Shown here piece after piece: positions 10,524-20,895 of a stretch of 41,656 nucleotides of DNA. Where the stretch lies: the NCBI GenBank assembly GCA_003265685.1, contig QJOU01000084.1, positions 1 to 41,656 of the forward strand, in the 5' to 3' direction. Every line of letters begins with the position of its first letter. The stretch's first letter is position 1. Position numbers and translations under genes: made by a program. The notes under the pieces are model-generated. The model saw nothing but the letters and a program-made list of their open reading frames with translations, was not told the DNA's origin and made no database searches. This DNA comes from Piscinibacter caeni. GTDB lineage: Bacteria > Pseudomonadota > Gammaproteobacteria > Burkholderiales > Burkholderiaceae_C.

Positions 10524-10727
10524 ATGAAGACACGCGTCCTGTCGGCCGCCCGCGAGATCAGCCACTGGCGGCACTTCTTCCGCACCCGCGACGCCGCGTT
10601 GCGCCGCGCCGGACCGGCGACCGTACCGTTCGAGCGGGACGACAACCAGCCGGACACGCTGTACGCGCCCACCGAATGGGCCGAGACCGAGTGGCCCGAC
10701 ACCGACATCGAAGCGCCGGCGCGCTGA
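10524..10727 (+). CDS. Small hypothetical protein, 67 aa
   Basis: A short ORF with a good ribosome-binding site (CAGGAGAACCCGC before the ATG) 25 bases after the lipoprotein gene and 31 bases before the next ORF, on the same strand. Basic N-terminal half (MKTRVLSAAREISHWRHFFRTRDAALRRAG) and acidic, tryptophan-containing C-terminal half (TEWAETEWPDTDIEAP). No signal peptide, membrane segment or recognised domain. The ribosome-binding site and placement support a real gene; function unknown. Confidence 0.6.
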   Translation: MKTRVLSAAREISHWRHFFRTRDAALRRAGPATVPFERDDNQPDTLYAPTEWAETEWPDTDIEAPAR

Positions 10728-10758
10728 CCCGCACCGGCCCCTCACGGAGCCTCCCCGC

Positions 10759-11157
10759 ATGAAGACCCTTGCCTCCCTGGCCCTGGCCCTCGCGGCCCTG
10801 CCCGCCCTCGCGCAGACCAGCGTCGGCGTCTCGATCGGCATCCACCAGCCGGGCGTCTATGGCCGTATCGACATCGGCAACTTCCCGCCGCCGCCGGTGA
10901 TCTATCCGCAGCCGGTGGTCATCGCACCGACGCCGGTGGCGGTGTACCAGCGCCCGGTGTACCTCTACGTGCCGCCGGGCCACCAGAAGGACTGGCGCAA
11001 GCACTGCTACCGCTACGCCGCCTGCGGCCAGCCGGTGTATTTCGTCCAGGAGCAGTGGGTCGTCGATCGCTGGGACGAACGGCGCGGCCGCGGTCGCGGC
11101 GACGATCATCCCGGCCGCGGCCACGGCAAGGGCAAGGGCAAGCACCGGGACGACTGA
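10759..11157 (+). CDS. Small secreted basic hypothetical protein
   Basis: 132 residues with a clear Sec signal peptide (MKTLASLALALAALPALAQ, cleavage after ALA). The mature part has a proline/tyrosine/valine-rich stretch (PPPPVIYPQPVVIAPTPV), a conserved-looking core PPGHQKDWRKHCYRYAACGQPVYFV with two cysteines, and a tail dense in Arg, Gly, His and Lys. This resembles small periplasmic or exported proteins of Burkholderiales with a PPGHxxxWxxHC motif; no function is known to me. Ribosome-binding site ACGGAGCCTCCCCGC upstream. Confidence 0.8.
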   Translation: MKTLASLALALAALPALAQTSVGVSIGIHQPGVYGRIDIGNFPPPPVIYPQPVVIAPTPVAVYQRPVYLYVPPGHQKDWRKHCYRYAACGQPVYFVQEQWVVDRWDERRGRGRGDDHPGRGHGKGKGKHRDD

Positions 11158-11187
11158 TCGCCCCGCGCGCCCCGGCCCCGGGGGCGC

Positions 11188-12599
11188 TCAGAACCCGAAC
11201 CTCGCCCGCAGGCCGAAGACGCGCAGCGACGGTGCCAGACCGTCGCCGCCCGGGCGACGGATCCATTGCAGGTCGGGCGAGAGTTCGAGGTGATCGTTGA
11301 GCTTCAGGCGGTAGTAGATCTCCGCGATCTGCTCGTTGCCGGCAGCCGCGTAGCCGGCCAGGCTGCCGTCGGCGGTGGCGCGGCGCCAGGCGTCGCCGGT
11401 GCGCAGCCAGCCGAGCGCCACGCGAGTGCGTCCTGCCCACGTCCCCAGGCCGCGCCGCCGTGTTCGAAGCCGAGCGTCAGCGCACTGTCGAAGGCGCCGT
11501 CGCCGCCGGTGCGCCGGCCCCAGCGGCCGAACAGGTTCCACTCGCTGCCGACCCGTTGGTCGAGCGACAGGCCCAGGCCGCTGTGGCGCTGGCGCGCCCC
11601 GAAGACATCGCTGCTGCGGCCGTTGCTCCAGGCGTACAGGCGGTAGTTGCCGCGCGGCTCGCCGTCGGCCTGCAGCGGCGAGGCTTCGAGCTGCGCGATC
11701 ACGAAGGGCTTGCCGAACCCGCCGCTGAAGTTGGCGCCCCGCTCGCTCGCGAACGCGCCCGCCGACACGCCCCAGGCCCAGGCGCCGTCGGTGTCGAACC
11801 AGGCGAGCCGCGCGCCGGGGGCGAAGCCGTAGGCGTCGGCCCCGATGTCGCCACCCGAATCGAGCAGCGGGTTGTGCACGAACACGTTGTCGAGGAACTG
11901 CGTCGTCTCGTCGGCAGCCACCGCGTTCTGGTCGAACAGCGTGAACAGGTCGAGCTTGCCCAGCGTCAGCTCGACGCGCCGGCCCTGCTGCCCGTTGACG
12001 CCGCCGGCATCGAGCGCCCACTCGAGCCGGTAGCCCGCCTGCGCGAGGATGGCGAAGGAGTCGTCGGGGCCGGCGCCGGTCTCGAAGCCGGTCGAGTTCA
12101 CCGCGCCGGTGTGGGTCGGGCGCGGGTTCACGCCGGTGCCCTGGCCGAAGCGCAGCTGCGCGAACGCGCTGCCCTGCGCATCGCCGATCGAACCGGCGGG
12201 TAGGCGCACGGACAGGTCGCCGCGGTAGTTCAGGCGTGACTGCGCGATGCCGTCGGCGCTGCCGCGCGCATTGATGCGCTGCCCCACGACCACCACGCCA
12301 GCCTCGATCTGCGGGCCGCCCGCGCCGGGCGGCTCGGCCGGCGCCGGCGCGGGCGCCACCTCGCCGGCCGGCGCTGCCGCGGCGGCTGCGGCGGGCGTGG
12401 CGGGACGCTGCTGCTGCAAGGCCCGCAACTGCCGCTCCAGCTCGGCATTGCGCTGCTCGAGCTGCTGCAGCCGCTCCAGCACCTGGCGCATCTGCTCGGC
12501 CAGCGCCGCGTCGTCGGCAGCCTGGGCGGGCGCCGCCAGCGCCAGGCCCACCGCCAGCAGCGGGATGCCGGCCCACCGTGGCCATTGCTTCAGGTCCAT
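11188..12599 (-). pseudogene. OprB-type carbohydrate porin, interrupted by an apparent one-base frameshift
   Basis: From the ATG at 12599 (preceded by AAGGAGGAGGCGAGTC) the frame encodes a signal peptide ending APAQA, a coiled coil (about 28-65, LAEQMRQVLERLQQLEQRN), an alanine/proline-rich linker, and an outer-membrane barrel (GVVVVGQRINARGSADG, FAQLRFGQGTGVNPRPT, VELTLGKLDLFTLFDQNAVAADE) typical of carbohydrate-selective OprB porins. Near 11443-11446 (CCCC on the plus strand) the reading frame changes: upstream gives TLGFEHGGAAWG, while the matching barrel continuation WAGRTRVALGWLRTGDAW through to the terminal GLRARFGF is in another frame ending at 11188. One extra G in the coding strand would restore a single ORF. 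This may be a sequencing error in a homopolymer or a genuine recent inactivation. The role would be outer-membrane sugar uptake, fitting the sugar genes downstream. Confidence 0.8.
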
Positions 12600-12618
12600 G
12601 GACTCGCCTCCTCCTTGA

Positions 12619-15058
<2,440 letters not shown>

Positions 15059-15062
<4 letters not shown>

Positions 15063-15946
15063 GACGCCGCCGCGCCCTTGATCTGCAGCCCCTCGCAGGG
15101 GTCGTCGCGGGGCGCGGCCGGCGTCACCCAGACCAGGTCGTACTCGCTCGCCGAGGCCACCTGGCCCGGCTCGACGAAGCCGATCGCGAGCACGCGCCGG
15201 CCCGGCAGCAGCGGCGCCAGCAGCTGCGGCACGCCGTAGTCGCGCCGCACGTGGCCGTTGCCGGCGATCAGCAGCACCGGCCCGCGCGGCTGCGCGGCCA
15301 GGGCCTCGCGCAGGGTCTGCGCCATCGCGGCGTCGCGCCCGCGCTGGGCCCACACCATGCCCGGCATACGCGCCGCCGGCAACTGGCCGCAGTGGCCTTG
15401 CTGCAGGTCGTCCTCGAGCGCGCGGCGTGCGCCTGGCGCCAGCGGCGCGGCCTCCGCCGGTGCACGCAGCTCGGCGGGCAATGCCTCGCCGCCCTCGCGG
15501 GCCACCCGGCGCGCGAGTTCGCGCGGCAGGTTGCCGCCCAGCACGCGGTGGCCGGCCCGCGCAGCGGCGGCGAACACCGGCTCGTGCGCCGGCCAGCCCC
15601 AGCCCTCGGCATCGAAGCCGGCGCGCACCAGCGCCTCCAGCAGGGCCGCGCGGCCGGGTTCCGGCGGCAGCACCGGCTGAGCGCCGCGCGGCAGCTGCTC
15701 CACCACCACGGCCGTCGGCGCGCCGAGGGCAGCGAGCAGTTCGGCGCGCCGCGCGTGGTGGTGCGGGTTGTCGTGCAGCTCGCCGAGCAGCACCACGTCG
15801 CTGCCGCGCAGACGCTCGATCAGCTCGGCACGGGTGAGCGTGCGGCCGCCGGCCGTCTCGACGATGCGCTCCTCCGGCGCGCGCTGCCCTGCGCAGCCCG
15901 CCAGCAGCACGACCATCAGCAGCAGGCAACCCAGCGCGCGGCTCAT
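15059..15946 (-). CDS. ChaN family lipoprotein (heme/iron-associated)
   Basis: 295 residues with a lipoprotein signal peptide (lipobox LLAGC, Cys18). The ChaN/cereblon-like fold signature follows: [22 protein letters not shown] (about 50-71), VVVEQLPRG, then GHCGQLP and ...[11 protein letters not shown]...[17 protein letters not shown]. ChaN of Campylobacter jejuni is an iron-regulated lipoprotein that binds heme, and the [10 protein letters not shown] region belongs to the ligand site. It starts 48 bases after hemP with no obvious promoter between, so it should share the Fur-controlled hemP transcript. Likely envelope-anchored, in heme capture or handling. Confidence 0.88.
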
Positions 15947-15994
15947 CTCCCGCCGATTCTGCCCTGCGCCGCCGCGACGGGCCGTGCGTCGGGG

Positions 15995-16177
15995 CTACTT
16001 CGTCAGGATCAGCTTGCCGGCCGCCGTCAGGCGCAGCCGGTAATGCTCTCCCCGGTGTTCGATCAGCGCCTCGCGTTGCGCGCCGAGCAGCGTCTGGCTG
16101 TCCCAGCGCGGCAAGGTTGCCCCCTCGCGCGCCGGGGTCTGCGGCGCGCGGGGCTCGGGCGGAGGCGATGTCGTCAT
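15995..16177 (-). CDS. hemP: Hemin uptake protein HemP
   Basis: 60 residues: a variable Pro-rich N-terminus, then the conserved HemP core LPRWDSQTLLGAQREALIEHRGEHYRLRLTAAGKLILTK, ending in the family's invariant GKLILTK. HemP/HmuP is a small protein, in some beta- and alphaproteobacteria shown to be needed for expression of heme-receptor genes. The ATG at 16177 follows a Fur-box-like repeat by 12 bases. Longer readings of this frame overlap the yjfF gene and are rejected. First gene of a probable hemP-chaN operon. Confidence 0.93.
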   Translation of the reverse strand: MTTSPPPEPRAPQTPAREGATLPRWDSQTLLGAQREALIEHRGEHYRLRLTAAGKLILTK

Positions 16178-16184
16178 GTCAAAG

Positions 16185-16210
16185 ATTCTAAATGCGAACC
16201 AGTCGCATTT
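16185..16210 (-). promoter_or_regulatory. Fur box with overlapping -10 element upstream of hemP
   Basis: On the minus strand AAATGCGA (16210-16203) and TCGCATTT (16197-16190) form a perfect 8-bp inverted repeat around a five-base spacer, closely matching Fur boxes seen before hemP genes of Burkholderiales. TAGAAT (16190-16185, minus strand) overlaps its edge and is a five-of-six -10 box, which fits repression by Fe-Fur. The -35 region is poor. The ATG follows the -10 by about seven bases, so the leader is very short and no Shine-Dalgarno is visible. Confidence 0.75.
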
Positions 16211-16224
16211 GCTACGACGAACGC

Positions 16225-17199
16225 TCAGCCCGGTGCCGCAGACCCCCGGTGCAGGCGCTCCATCACCCGCTGCAGCACGCAGAACAGCCCGAGCAGCGCG
16301 CCGATCGCGATGCGCGTCCACCACGAGCTGAGCGAGCCGTCGAACATGATCAGCGTCTGGATCACGCCGAGCATCAGCACGCCGGTCAGGGTGCCCAGCA
16401 CGTAGCCGACGCCGCCCGACAGCAGCGCCCCGCCGATCACCGTGGCGGCGATCGCATCGAGCTCCAGCCCCTGCGCATGCAGCCCGTAGCCCGACAGCGT
16501 GTAGATGCCGAACAGCACGCCGCCGAGCGAGGCGCAGCCGCCGCTGACCGCGTAGACCGCGATGCGCGTGCGCGCCACCGGCAGGCCCATCAGCAGCGCC
16601 GAGCGTTCGTTGCCGCCGAGCGCGTAGACGCTGCGGCCGAAGCCGGTGCCGTGCGCCAGCCACACCGCCAGCAGCAGCACCAGCAGCGCCACCACCACGC
16701 CGGGCGACACCTCGCCGAGCCCCGGCACCGGCAGGCGCGCCTGCGACCAGGCACTGAGCTGCTCGTTGGAGATCGCGATCGAGTCGATGCTGATCAGGTA
16801 ACAAAGCCCGCGCGCCAGGAACATGCCGGCCAGCGTGACGATGAAGGCCGGGATCTGGAAGCGCTGGATCACCCAGCCCATGCCGGCGCCGAACAGCGTG
16901 CCGGCGGCCAGCAGCAGCGGGATCAGCACGACCGGCGACCAGTGCGCCCGCTCCACGCCCCAGGCCAGGCCCATGGTGGTGAGCGCCACCACCGAGCCGA
17001 CCGAGAGGTCGATGCCGCCGGCGAGGATCACGAAGGTCATGCCGATCGCGACGACCAGCAGGAAGGCGTTGTCGATCAGCAGGTTGAGGAACACCTGGCC
17101 GGAGAAGAAGCCGGTGTAGGCGAGCGAGCCGGCCAGGTACATCACGCCGAACAGCCCGACGGCGACCCAGCTCGGCAGCGTTTGCGCGTTCAGCCTCAT
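16225..17199 (-). CDS. yjfF: YjfF-like sugar ABC transporter permease
   Basis: 324-residue inner-membrane permease of the ribose/galactofuranose (CUT2) class with about ten hydrophobic helices. Family motifs include GMTFVILAGGIDLSVGSVVAL (about 53-73), IPAFIVTLAGMFLARGLCYL, VYALGGNERSALLMGLPV and ATVIGGALLSGGVGYVLGTLTGVL. The ATG overlaps the stop of ytfT (ATGA), so the two permeases are coupled and probably form a heterodimer. Last gene of the leftward sugar operon. In E. coli the homologous system takes up galactofuranose; here the neighbours suggest a pentose or aldose. Confidence 0.93.
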   Translation of the reverse strand: MRLNAQTLPSWVAVGLFGVMYLAGSLAYTGFFSGQVFLNLLIDNAFLLVVAIGMTFVILAGGIDLSVGSVVALTTMGLAWGVERAHWSPVVLIPLLLAAGTLFGAGMGWVIQRFQIPAFIVTLAGMFLARGLCYLISIDSIAISNEQLSAWSQARLPVPGLGEVSPGVVVALLVLLLAVWLAHGTGFGRSVYALGGNERSALLMGLPVARTRIAVYAVSGGCASLGGVLFGIYTLSGYGLHAQGLELDAIAATVIGGALLSGGVGYVLGTLTGVLMLGVIQTLIMFDGSLSSWWTRIAIGALLGLFCVLQRVMERLHRGSAAPG

Positions 17200-18224
17200 G
17201 CGGGCCGCCTCCAGAACCCGCTCACGAACGCACGCGCCTCGGCCGACTGCAGCAGGCACACGGCGAACACCACCAGCGCCTTGACCACCAGGTTCACCTC
17301 GGGCGGCACGCCGAGCGAGTAGATGCTCGTGGTCAGCGTCTGGATGATCAGCGCGCCCAGTACGCTGCCGCGCAGGCTGAAGCGCCCGCCCAGCAGCGAG
17401 GTGCCGCCCAGCGTCACCGCGAGGATGGCGTCGAGCTCGAGCAGCAGGCCGGCGTTGTTGCCGTCCGCGCTCTTCACGTTCGAGCTGATCATCAGCCCGG
17501 CCAGGCCGGCGGTCAGCCCGCAGAACGCGTAGACGCCGATCAGCAGCCCGCGCGCGTTGATGCCCGCCAGGCGCGCCGCCGCCGGGTTGCCGCCGCTGGC
17601 CTGGATGAACAGGCCGAGCGCGGTGCGATGCTTGAGCCAGGCCATCAGCGCCAGCAGCGCGGCCACCAGCCAGAGCGCGAACGGCAGGCCCAGGAACCAG
17701 CCGCCGCCGATGAAGAAATACGGCTTGTAGTAGATCGTGATGATCTGGCCGTTGGTGATGAGCTGCGCGATGCCGCGCCCGGCCACCATCAGGATCAGCG
17801 TCGCGATGATGGGCTGGATGCCCACCGCGGCCACCAGCACGCCGTTGAAGAGGCCGCACAGCATCGCGACGCCGAGCGCCGCGGCCAGCGCCAGCGGCAG
17901 CGAGGTGCGTGTCACGTAGGTCTGCTGGCCGTCGACGATCACGAGATGCCCGCCGATCAGCGCGGCCGCCACGGCGGCGGCGATGGCCACCGTCGCGCCC
18001 ACCGAGATGTCGATGCCGCGCGTGGCGATCACGACGGTCATGCCCAGCGCCACCGCCATCAGCGGCGCGGCGCGGTTCAGGATGTCGACCAGCGCGCCGT
18101 AGAGATGGCCGTCGCGCCAGGCGAGCGCGAAGAAGGCCGGGTTGAGCACGCCATTGATGGCCAGCAGCACCAGCAGCACCACGGCGGGCCAGAACTGCGG
18201 ATGCTCGGTGAGCCTCGCCTTCAT
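17196..18224 (-). CDS. ytfT: YtfT-like sugar ABC transporter permease
   Basis: 342-residue CUT2-class inner-membrane permease. Motifs: APLMAVALGMTVVIATRGIDISVGATVAI, IQPIIATLILMVAGRGIAQLITNGQIITI, ASGGNPAAARLAGINARGL and LDAILAVTLGGTSLLGGRFSLRGSVLGAL. The ATG at 18224 overlaps the end of ytfR (ATGA) and gives the usual N-terminus MKARLTEHPQFWPAVVLL; the longer ORF upstream is ytfR shadow. Pairs with YjfF as the membrane channel driven by YtfR. Confidence 0.93.
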   Translation of the reverse strand: MKARLTEHPQFWPAVVLLVLLAINGVLNPAFFALAWRDGHLYGALVDILNRAAPLMAVALGMTVVIATRGIDISVGATVAIAAAVAAALIGGHLVIVDGQQTYVTRTSLPLALAAALGVAMLCGLFNGVLVAAVGIQPIIATLILMVAGRGIAQLITNGQIITIYYKPYFFIGGGWFLGLPFALWLVAALLALMAWLKHRTALGLFIQASGGNPAAARLAGINARGLLIGVYAFCGLTAGLAGLMISSNVKSADGNNAGLLLELDAILAVTLGGTSLLGGRFSLRGSVLGALIIQTLTTSIYSLGVPPEVNLVVKALVVFAVCLLQSAEARAFVSGFWRRPA

Positions 18225-19741
18225 GCCGCGACCTCGTCCTCGTGCCCCGCGACGATCGCCATCACGCGCGCCTCGTCGATCTCCGCGGCCGGCAGCTCGG
18301 CCACCTTGCGCCGCTCGCGCAGCACCGCGACGCGGTGGCTCGTCGCCAGCACCTCGTTCAGCTCGGCCGAGATGAACACCACCGCCAGGCCCTGGCGGCA
18401 CAGCTCGAGCACGCGCTGCATGATCTCCTGCTTGGCCGCGACGTCGATGCCGCGGGTCGGTTCGTCGAGGATCAGCACGCGCGGCGCCGTGGCCAGCCAG
18501 CGCGCCAGGATGGCCTTCTGCTGGTTGCCGCCGGAGAGCAGGCCGATCGGCGTCTCGGCATCCGCGGTGACGATGCCGAGCTGCTCTATCAGGCGCTGCG
18601 CCAGGGCGCGCTGCTCGCGCGGTGCGAGGTGGCGGAACACGCCGCGGCGCGCCTGCAGCGCGAGCACGATGTTCTCGCGCACGCTCAGTTCCGCGACGAT
18701 GCCCTCGGTCTTGCGCTCCTCGGGGCAGAACGCGAGCCCCGCGTGCAGCGCATCGCGCGGCGAGTGCAGCACGAGCGGCCGGCCTTCGAGGGTCAGGCCG
18801 CCGCTGTCGGCCCGGTCGGCGCCGAACAGCAGCCGCGCGGTCTCGGTGCGGCCGGAGCCGAGCAGGCCGGCCAGGCCGAGCACCGCGCCGGCGCGCACGT
18901 CCAGGTCGAGCGGCATCACGCTGCCGCGCCGCCCCAGGCCGCGCGCTTCCAGCAGCGGCCGGCTCTCGCCCTCGGCAGGGCGCTGCGCCACCAGGTCGCC
19001 CTCGCCCAGCGTGCGGCCGACCATCGCGCTCACCAGCGCGAGCCGCGGCAGGTCACGCGCGAGGTGCTCGCCGACCACGCGGCCGTTGCGCATCACCGTG
19101 ATGCGGTCGGCCATCGCATAGGTCTGGTCGAGGAAATGGGTGACGAACAGGATCGCGACGCCGCGTTCCTTGAGCCGCCGCATCACCGCGAACAGGCGCC
19201 CGGTTTCGGCCTCGTCGAGGCTGGAGGTCGGTTCGTCGAGGATCAGGATGCGCGCCTGCCGGCTCACCGCACGCGCGATGGCCACCATCTGCTGCACCGC
19301 CACCGGGTACTCGCCGAGCAGGCGGTCCGGGTCGATGTCGAGCTGCAGCGCCGCCAGCGCCTCGCGCGCCGCGCGCCGCACCGCGCGCCAGTCGATCAGC
19401 CCGAGCCGCCGCGGCATGCGGCCGGCGAGGATGTTCTCCGCCACCGAGAGATTGGCGCAGAGGTTGACCTCCTGGTAGACGGTGGCGATGCCCAGCGCCT
19501 GCGCCTCGTGCGGCGAGGCCGGCCGCACCGCCTGGCCGCCGAGCGTGATGTGGCCCGCGTCGGGCGGGAACACGCCGGTCAGCACCTTGATCAGCGTCGA
19601 CTTGCCCGCGCCGTTCTGGCCCATCAGCGCGTGCACCTCGCCGGGGAACAGGCGGAAGTCGGCCTGCTGCAGGGCCTGCACGCCCACGAACGAGCGGCTG
19701 ACACCCTTCAGTTCCAGTATCGGCTCGAGGATCGGATCGAT
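18221..19741 (-). CDS. ytfR: YtfR-like sugar ABC transporter ATPase (start codon unclear)
   Basis: Two-cassette CUT2 ATPase. First cassette: GQNGAGKS Walker A, YPVAVQQMVAIARA signature region, ILILDEPTSSLDEAE Walker B. Second cassette: GLLGSGRTETA degenerate Walker A, LLSGGNQQKAILARWL signature, RVLILDEPTRGIDVAAK Walker B. The start is a puzzle. The conserved N-terminus (PILELKGVSRSF) is preceded, downstream of the terminator at 19761-19800, by no ATG, GTG or TTG in frame. A strong GAGGGG sits the right distance before an in-frame ATC at 19741, giving 506 residues, near the family's usual 500. The nearest standard in-frame start is a GTG at 19777 inside the terminator hairpin. I give the extent from the ATC because of length and ribosome-binding site, not because ATC is a proven start. 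Confidence 0.85.
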   Translation of the reverse strand: MDPILEPILELKGVSRSFVGVQALQQADFRLFPGEVHALMGQNGAGKSTLIKVLTGVFPPDAGHITLGGQAVRPASPHEAQALGIATVYQEVNLCANLSVAENILAGRMPRRLGLIDWRAVRRAAREALAALQLDIDPDRLLGEYPVAVQQMVAIARAVSRQARILILDEPTSSLDEAETGRLFAVMRRLKERGVAILFVTHFLDQTYAMADRITVMRNGRVVGEHLARDLPRLALVSAMVGRTLGEGDLVAQRPAEGESRPLLEARGLGRRGSVMPLDLDVRAGAVLGLAGLLGSGRTETARLLFGADRADSGGLTLEGRPLVLHSPRDALHAGLAFCPEERKTEGIVAELSVRENIVLALQARRGVFRHLAPREQRALAQRLIEQLGIVTADAETPIGLLSGGNQQKAILARWLATAPRVLILDEPTRGIDVAAKQEIMQRVLELCRQGLAVVFISAELNEVLATSHRVAVLRERRKVAELPAAEIDEARVMAIVAGHEDEVAA

Positions 19742-19760
19742 GGCGCACCCCTCACGAAAA

Positions 19761-19800
19761 AAAGGGCCTGCGCGCACCCTCACGCGCGCGCAGGCCAACC
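19761..19800 (-). terminator. Intrinsic terminator/attenuator between ytfQ and ytfR
   Basis: On the minus strand GGCCTGCGCGC and GCGCGCAGGCC form a perfect 11-bp stem around a ten-base loop, followed by C and seven T residues: a textbook rho-independent terminator. It lies after the ytfQ stop and before ytfR in the same operon, so it probably lowers ATPase and permease expression relative to the binding protein. Confidence 0.88.
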
Positions 19801-19843
19801 CTGGTCGGTGGAGACACCGCCAACCAACTCTCTCGCTCAGAGA

Positions 19844-20806
19844 TCAGTACTTGCGCTTCGGGAACTCCTTGGCCGCCACTTCCATCGGGAAGACGCCTTC
19901 CTCGGTGACGATGCGGCGCGGCAGCGTCTTGCCGGCCTTCAAATCCTTGACCGCCTGCATCAGCTGGGGCCCGAGCAGCGGGCTGCACTCGACGCTGACG
20001 TTCAGCTTGCCGGCCATCATCGCCTCGAAGGCGCCCTTCACGGCGTCGATCGAGATGATCGTGATGTCCTTGGCCGGCTTCAGCCCGGCCTCCTCGATGG
20101 CCTGGATCGCGCCGATCGCCATGTCGTCGTTGTGCGCGTACAGCACGTTGATCTTCTTGCCCTCGGCCTTCAGGAAGGCTTCCATCACCTCCTTGCCCTT
20201 GGCGCGCGTGAAGTCGCCGGTCTGCGAGCGGATGATCTTGTAGCGCGGGTCCGCCTTGATGACTTCCTCGAAGCCCTTCTTGCGGTCGATAGCCGGGGCC
20301 GAGCCCACGGTGCCCTGCAGCTCGACGATGTTCACGTCGCCCTGGCCCTTGTAGTTCTCGAGCAGCCACTTGCCGGCGCGGCGGCCTTCTTCGACGAAGT
20401 CCGAGCCCATGAAGGAGACCCAGAGCGAATCGTCCTTCTCGTTGACCGCGCGGTCCGAGAGGATCACCGGGATCTTCGCCGCCTTGGCCTCGCGCAGCAC
20501 CGTGCCCCAGCCGGACTCGACCACCGGCGAGAAGGCGATCACGTCGACCTTCTGCGCGATGAAGGAGCGGATCGCCTTGATCTGGTTCTCCTGCTTCTGC
20601 TGCGCGTCGGAGAACTTCAGCTCGATGCCGTGCTCCTTGGCCGCGGCCTTGATCGACTCGGTGTTGGCGGTGCGCCACTCGGACTCCGCGCCGATCTGCG
20701 AGAAGCCGAGCACGATCTTGCCCTGCGCGCGGGTCAGCGACGGGAAGGCCAGCGCGGCCGGCACCGCGGCCAGCGCGGCGAGGGTGTGTCGACGGGTGTT
20801 GTTCAT
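19844..20806 (-). CDS. ytfQ: YtfQ-like periplasmic sugar-binding protein
   Basis: 320 residues. The signal peptide MNNTRRHTLAALAAVPAALAFPSLTRAQ begins with an Arg-Arg pair but is otherwise Sec-like. The mature protein is a Peripla_BP_4-type sugar-binding fold: IVLGFSQIGAESEWRTANTESIK, VDVIAFSPVVESGWGTVLREAK, VLYAHNDDMAIGAIQAIEEAGL, DITIISIDAVKGAFEAMMAG, VECSPLLGPQLM. These are hallmarks of YtfQ, which in E. coli binds galactofuranose; relatives also bind arabinose or galactose. CAGGAGACAAG precedes the ATG. It lies 89 bases after the aldehyde dehydrogenase gene; a terminator follows. Confidence 0.95.
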   Translation of the reverse strand: MNNTRRHTLAALAAVPAALAFPSLTRAQGKIVLGFSQIGAESEWRTANTESIKAAAKEHGIELKFSDAQQKQENQIKAIRSFIAQKVDVIAFSPVVESGWGTVLREAKAAKIPVILSDRAVNEKDDSLWVSFMGSDFVEEGRRAGKWLLENYKGQGDVNIVELQGTVGSAPAIDRKKGFEEVIKADPRYKIIRSQTGDFTRAKGKEVMEAFLKAEGKKINVLYAHNDDMAIGAIQAIEEAGLKPAKDITIISIDAVKGAFEAMMAGKLNVSVECSPLLGPQLMQAVKDLKAGKTLPRRIVTEEGVFPMEVAAKEFPKRKY

Positions 20807-20895
20807 CTTGTCTCCTGGTGGGTGGACGGCGTGTCGTCGAGGGTGGGCCGTGCCGGCAGGCCGTCGTGCGGCCGGTCGCAGCCTGGGGAGGAAAC

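Noticed and set aside
10524-11157. Small ORFs as a toxin-antitoxin pair
   Set aside because: The second has a signal peptide and neither matches known toxin or antitoxin folds.
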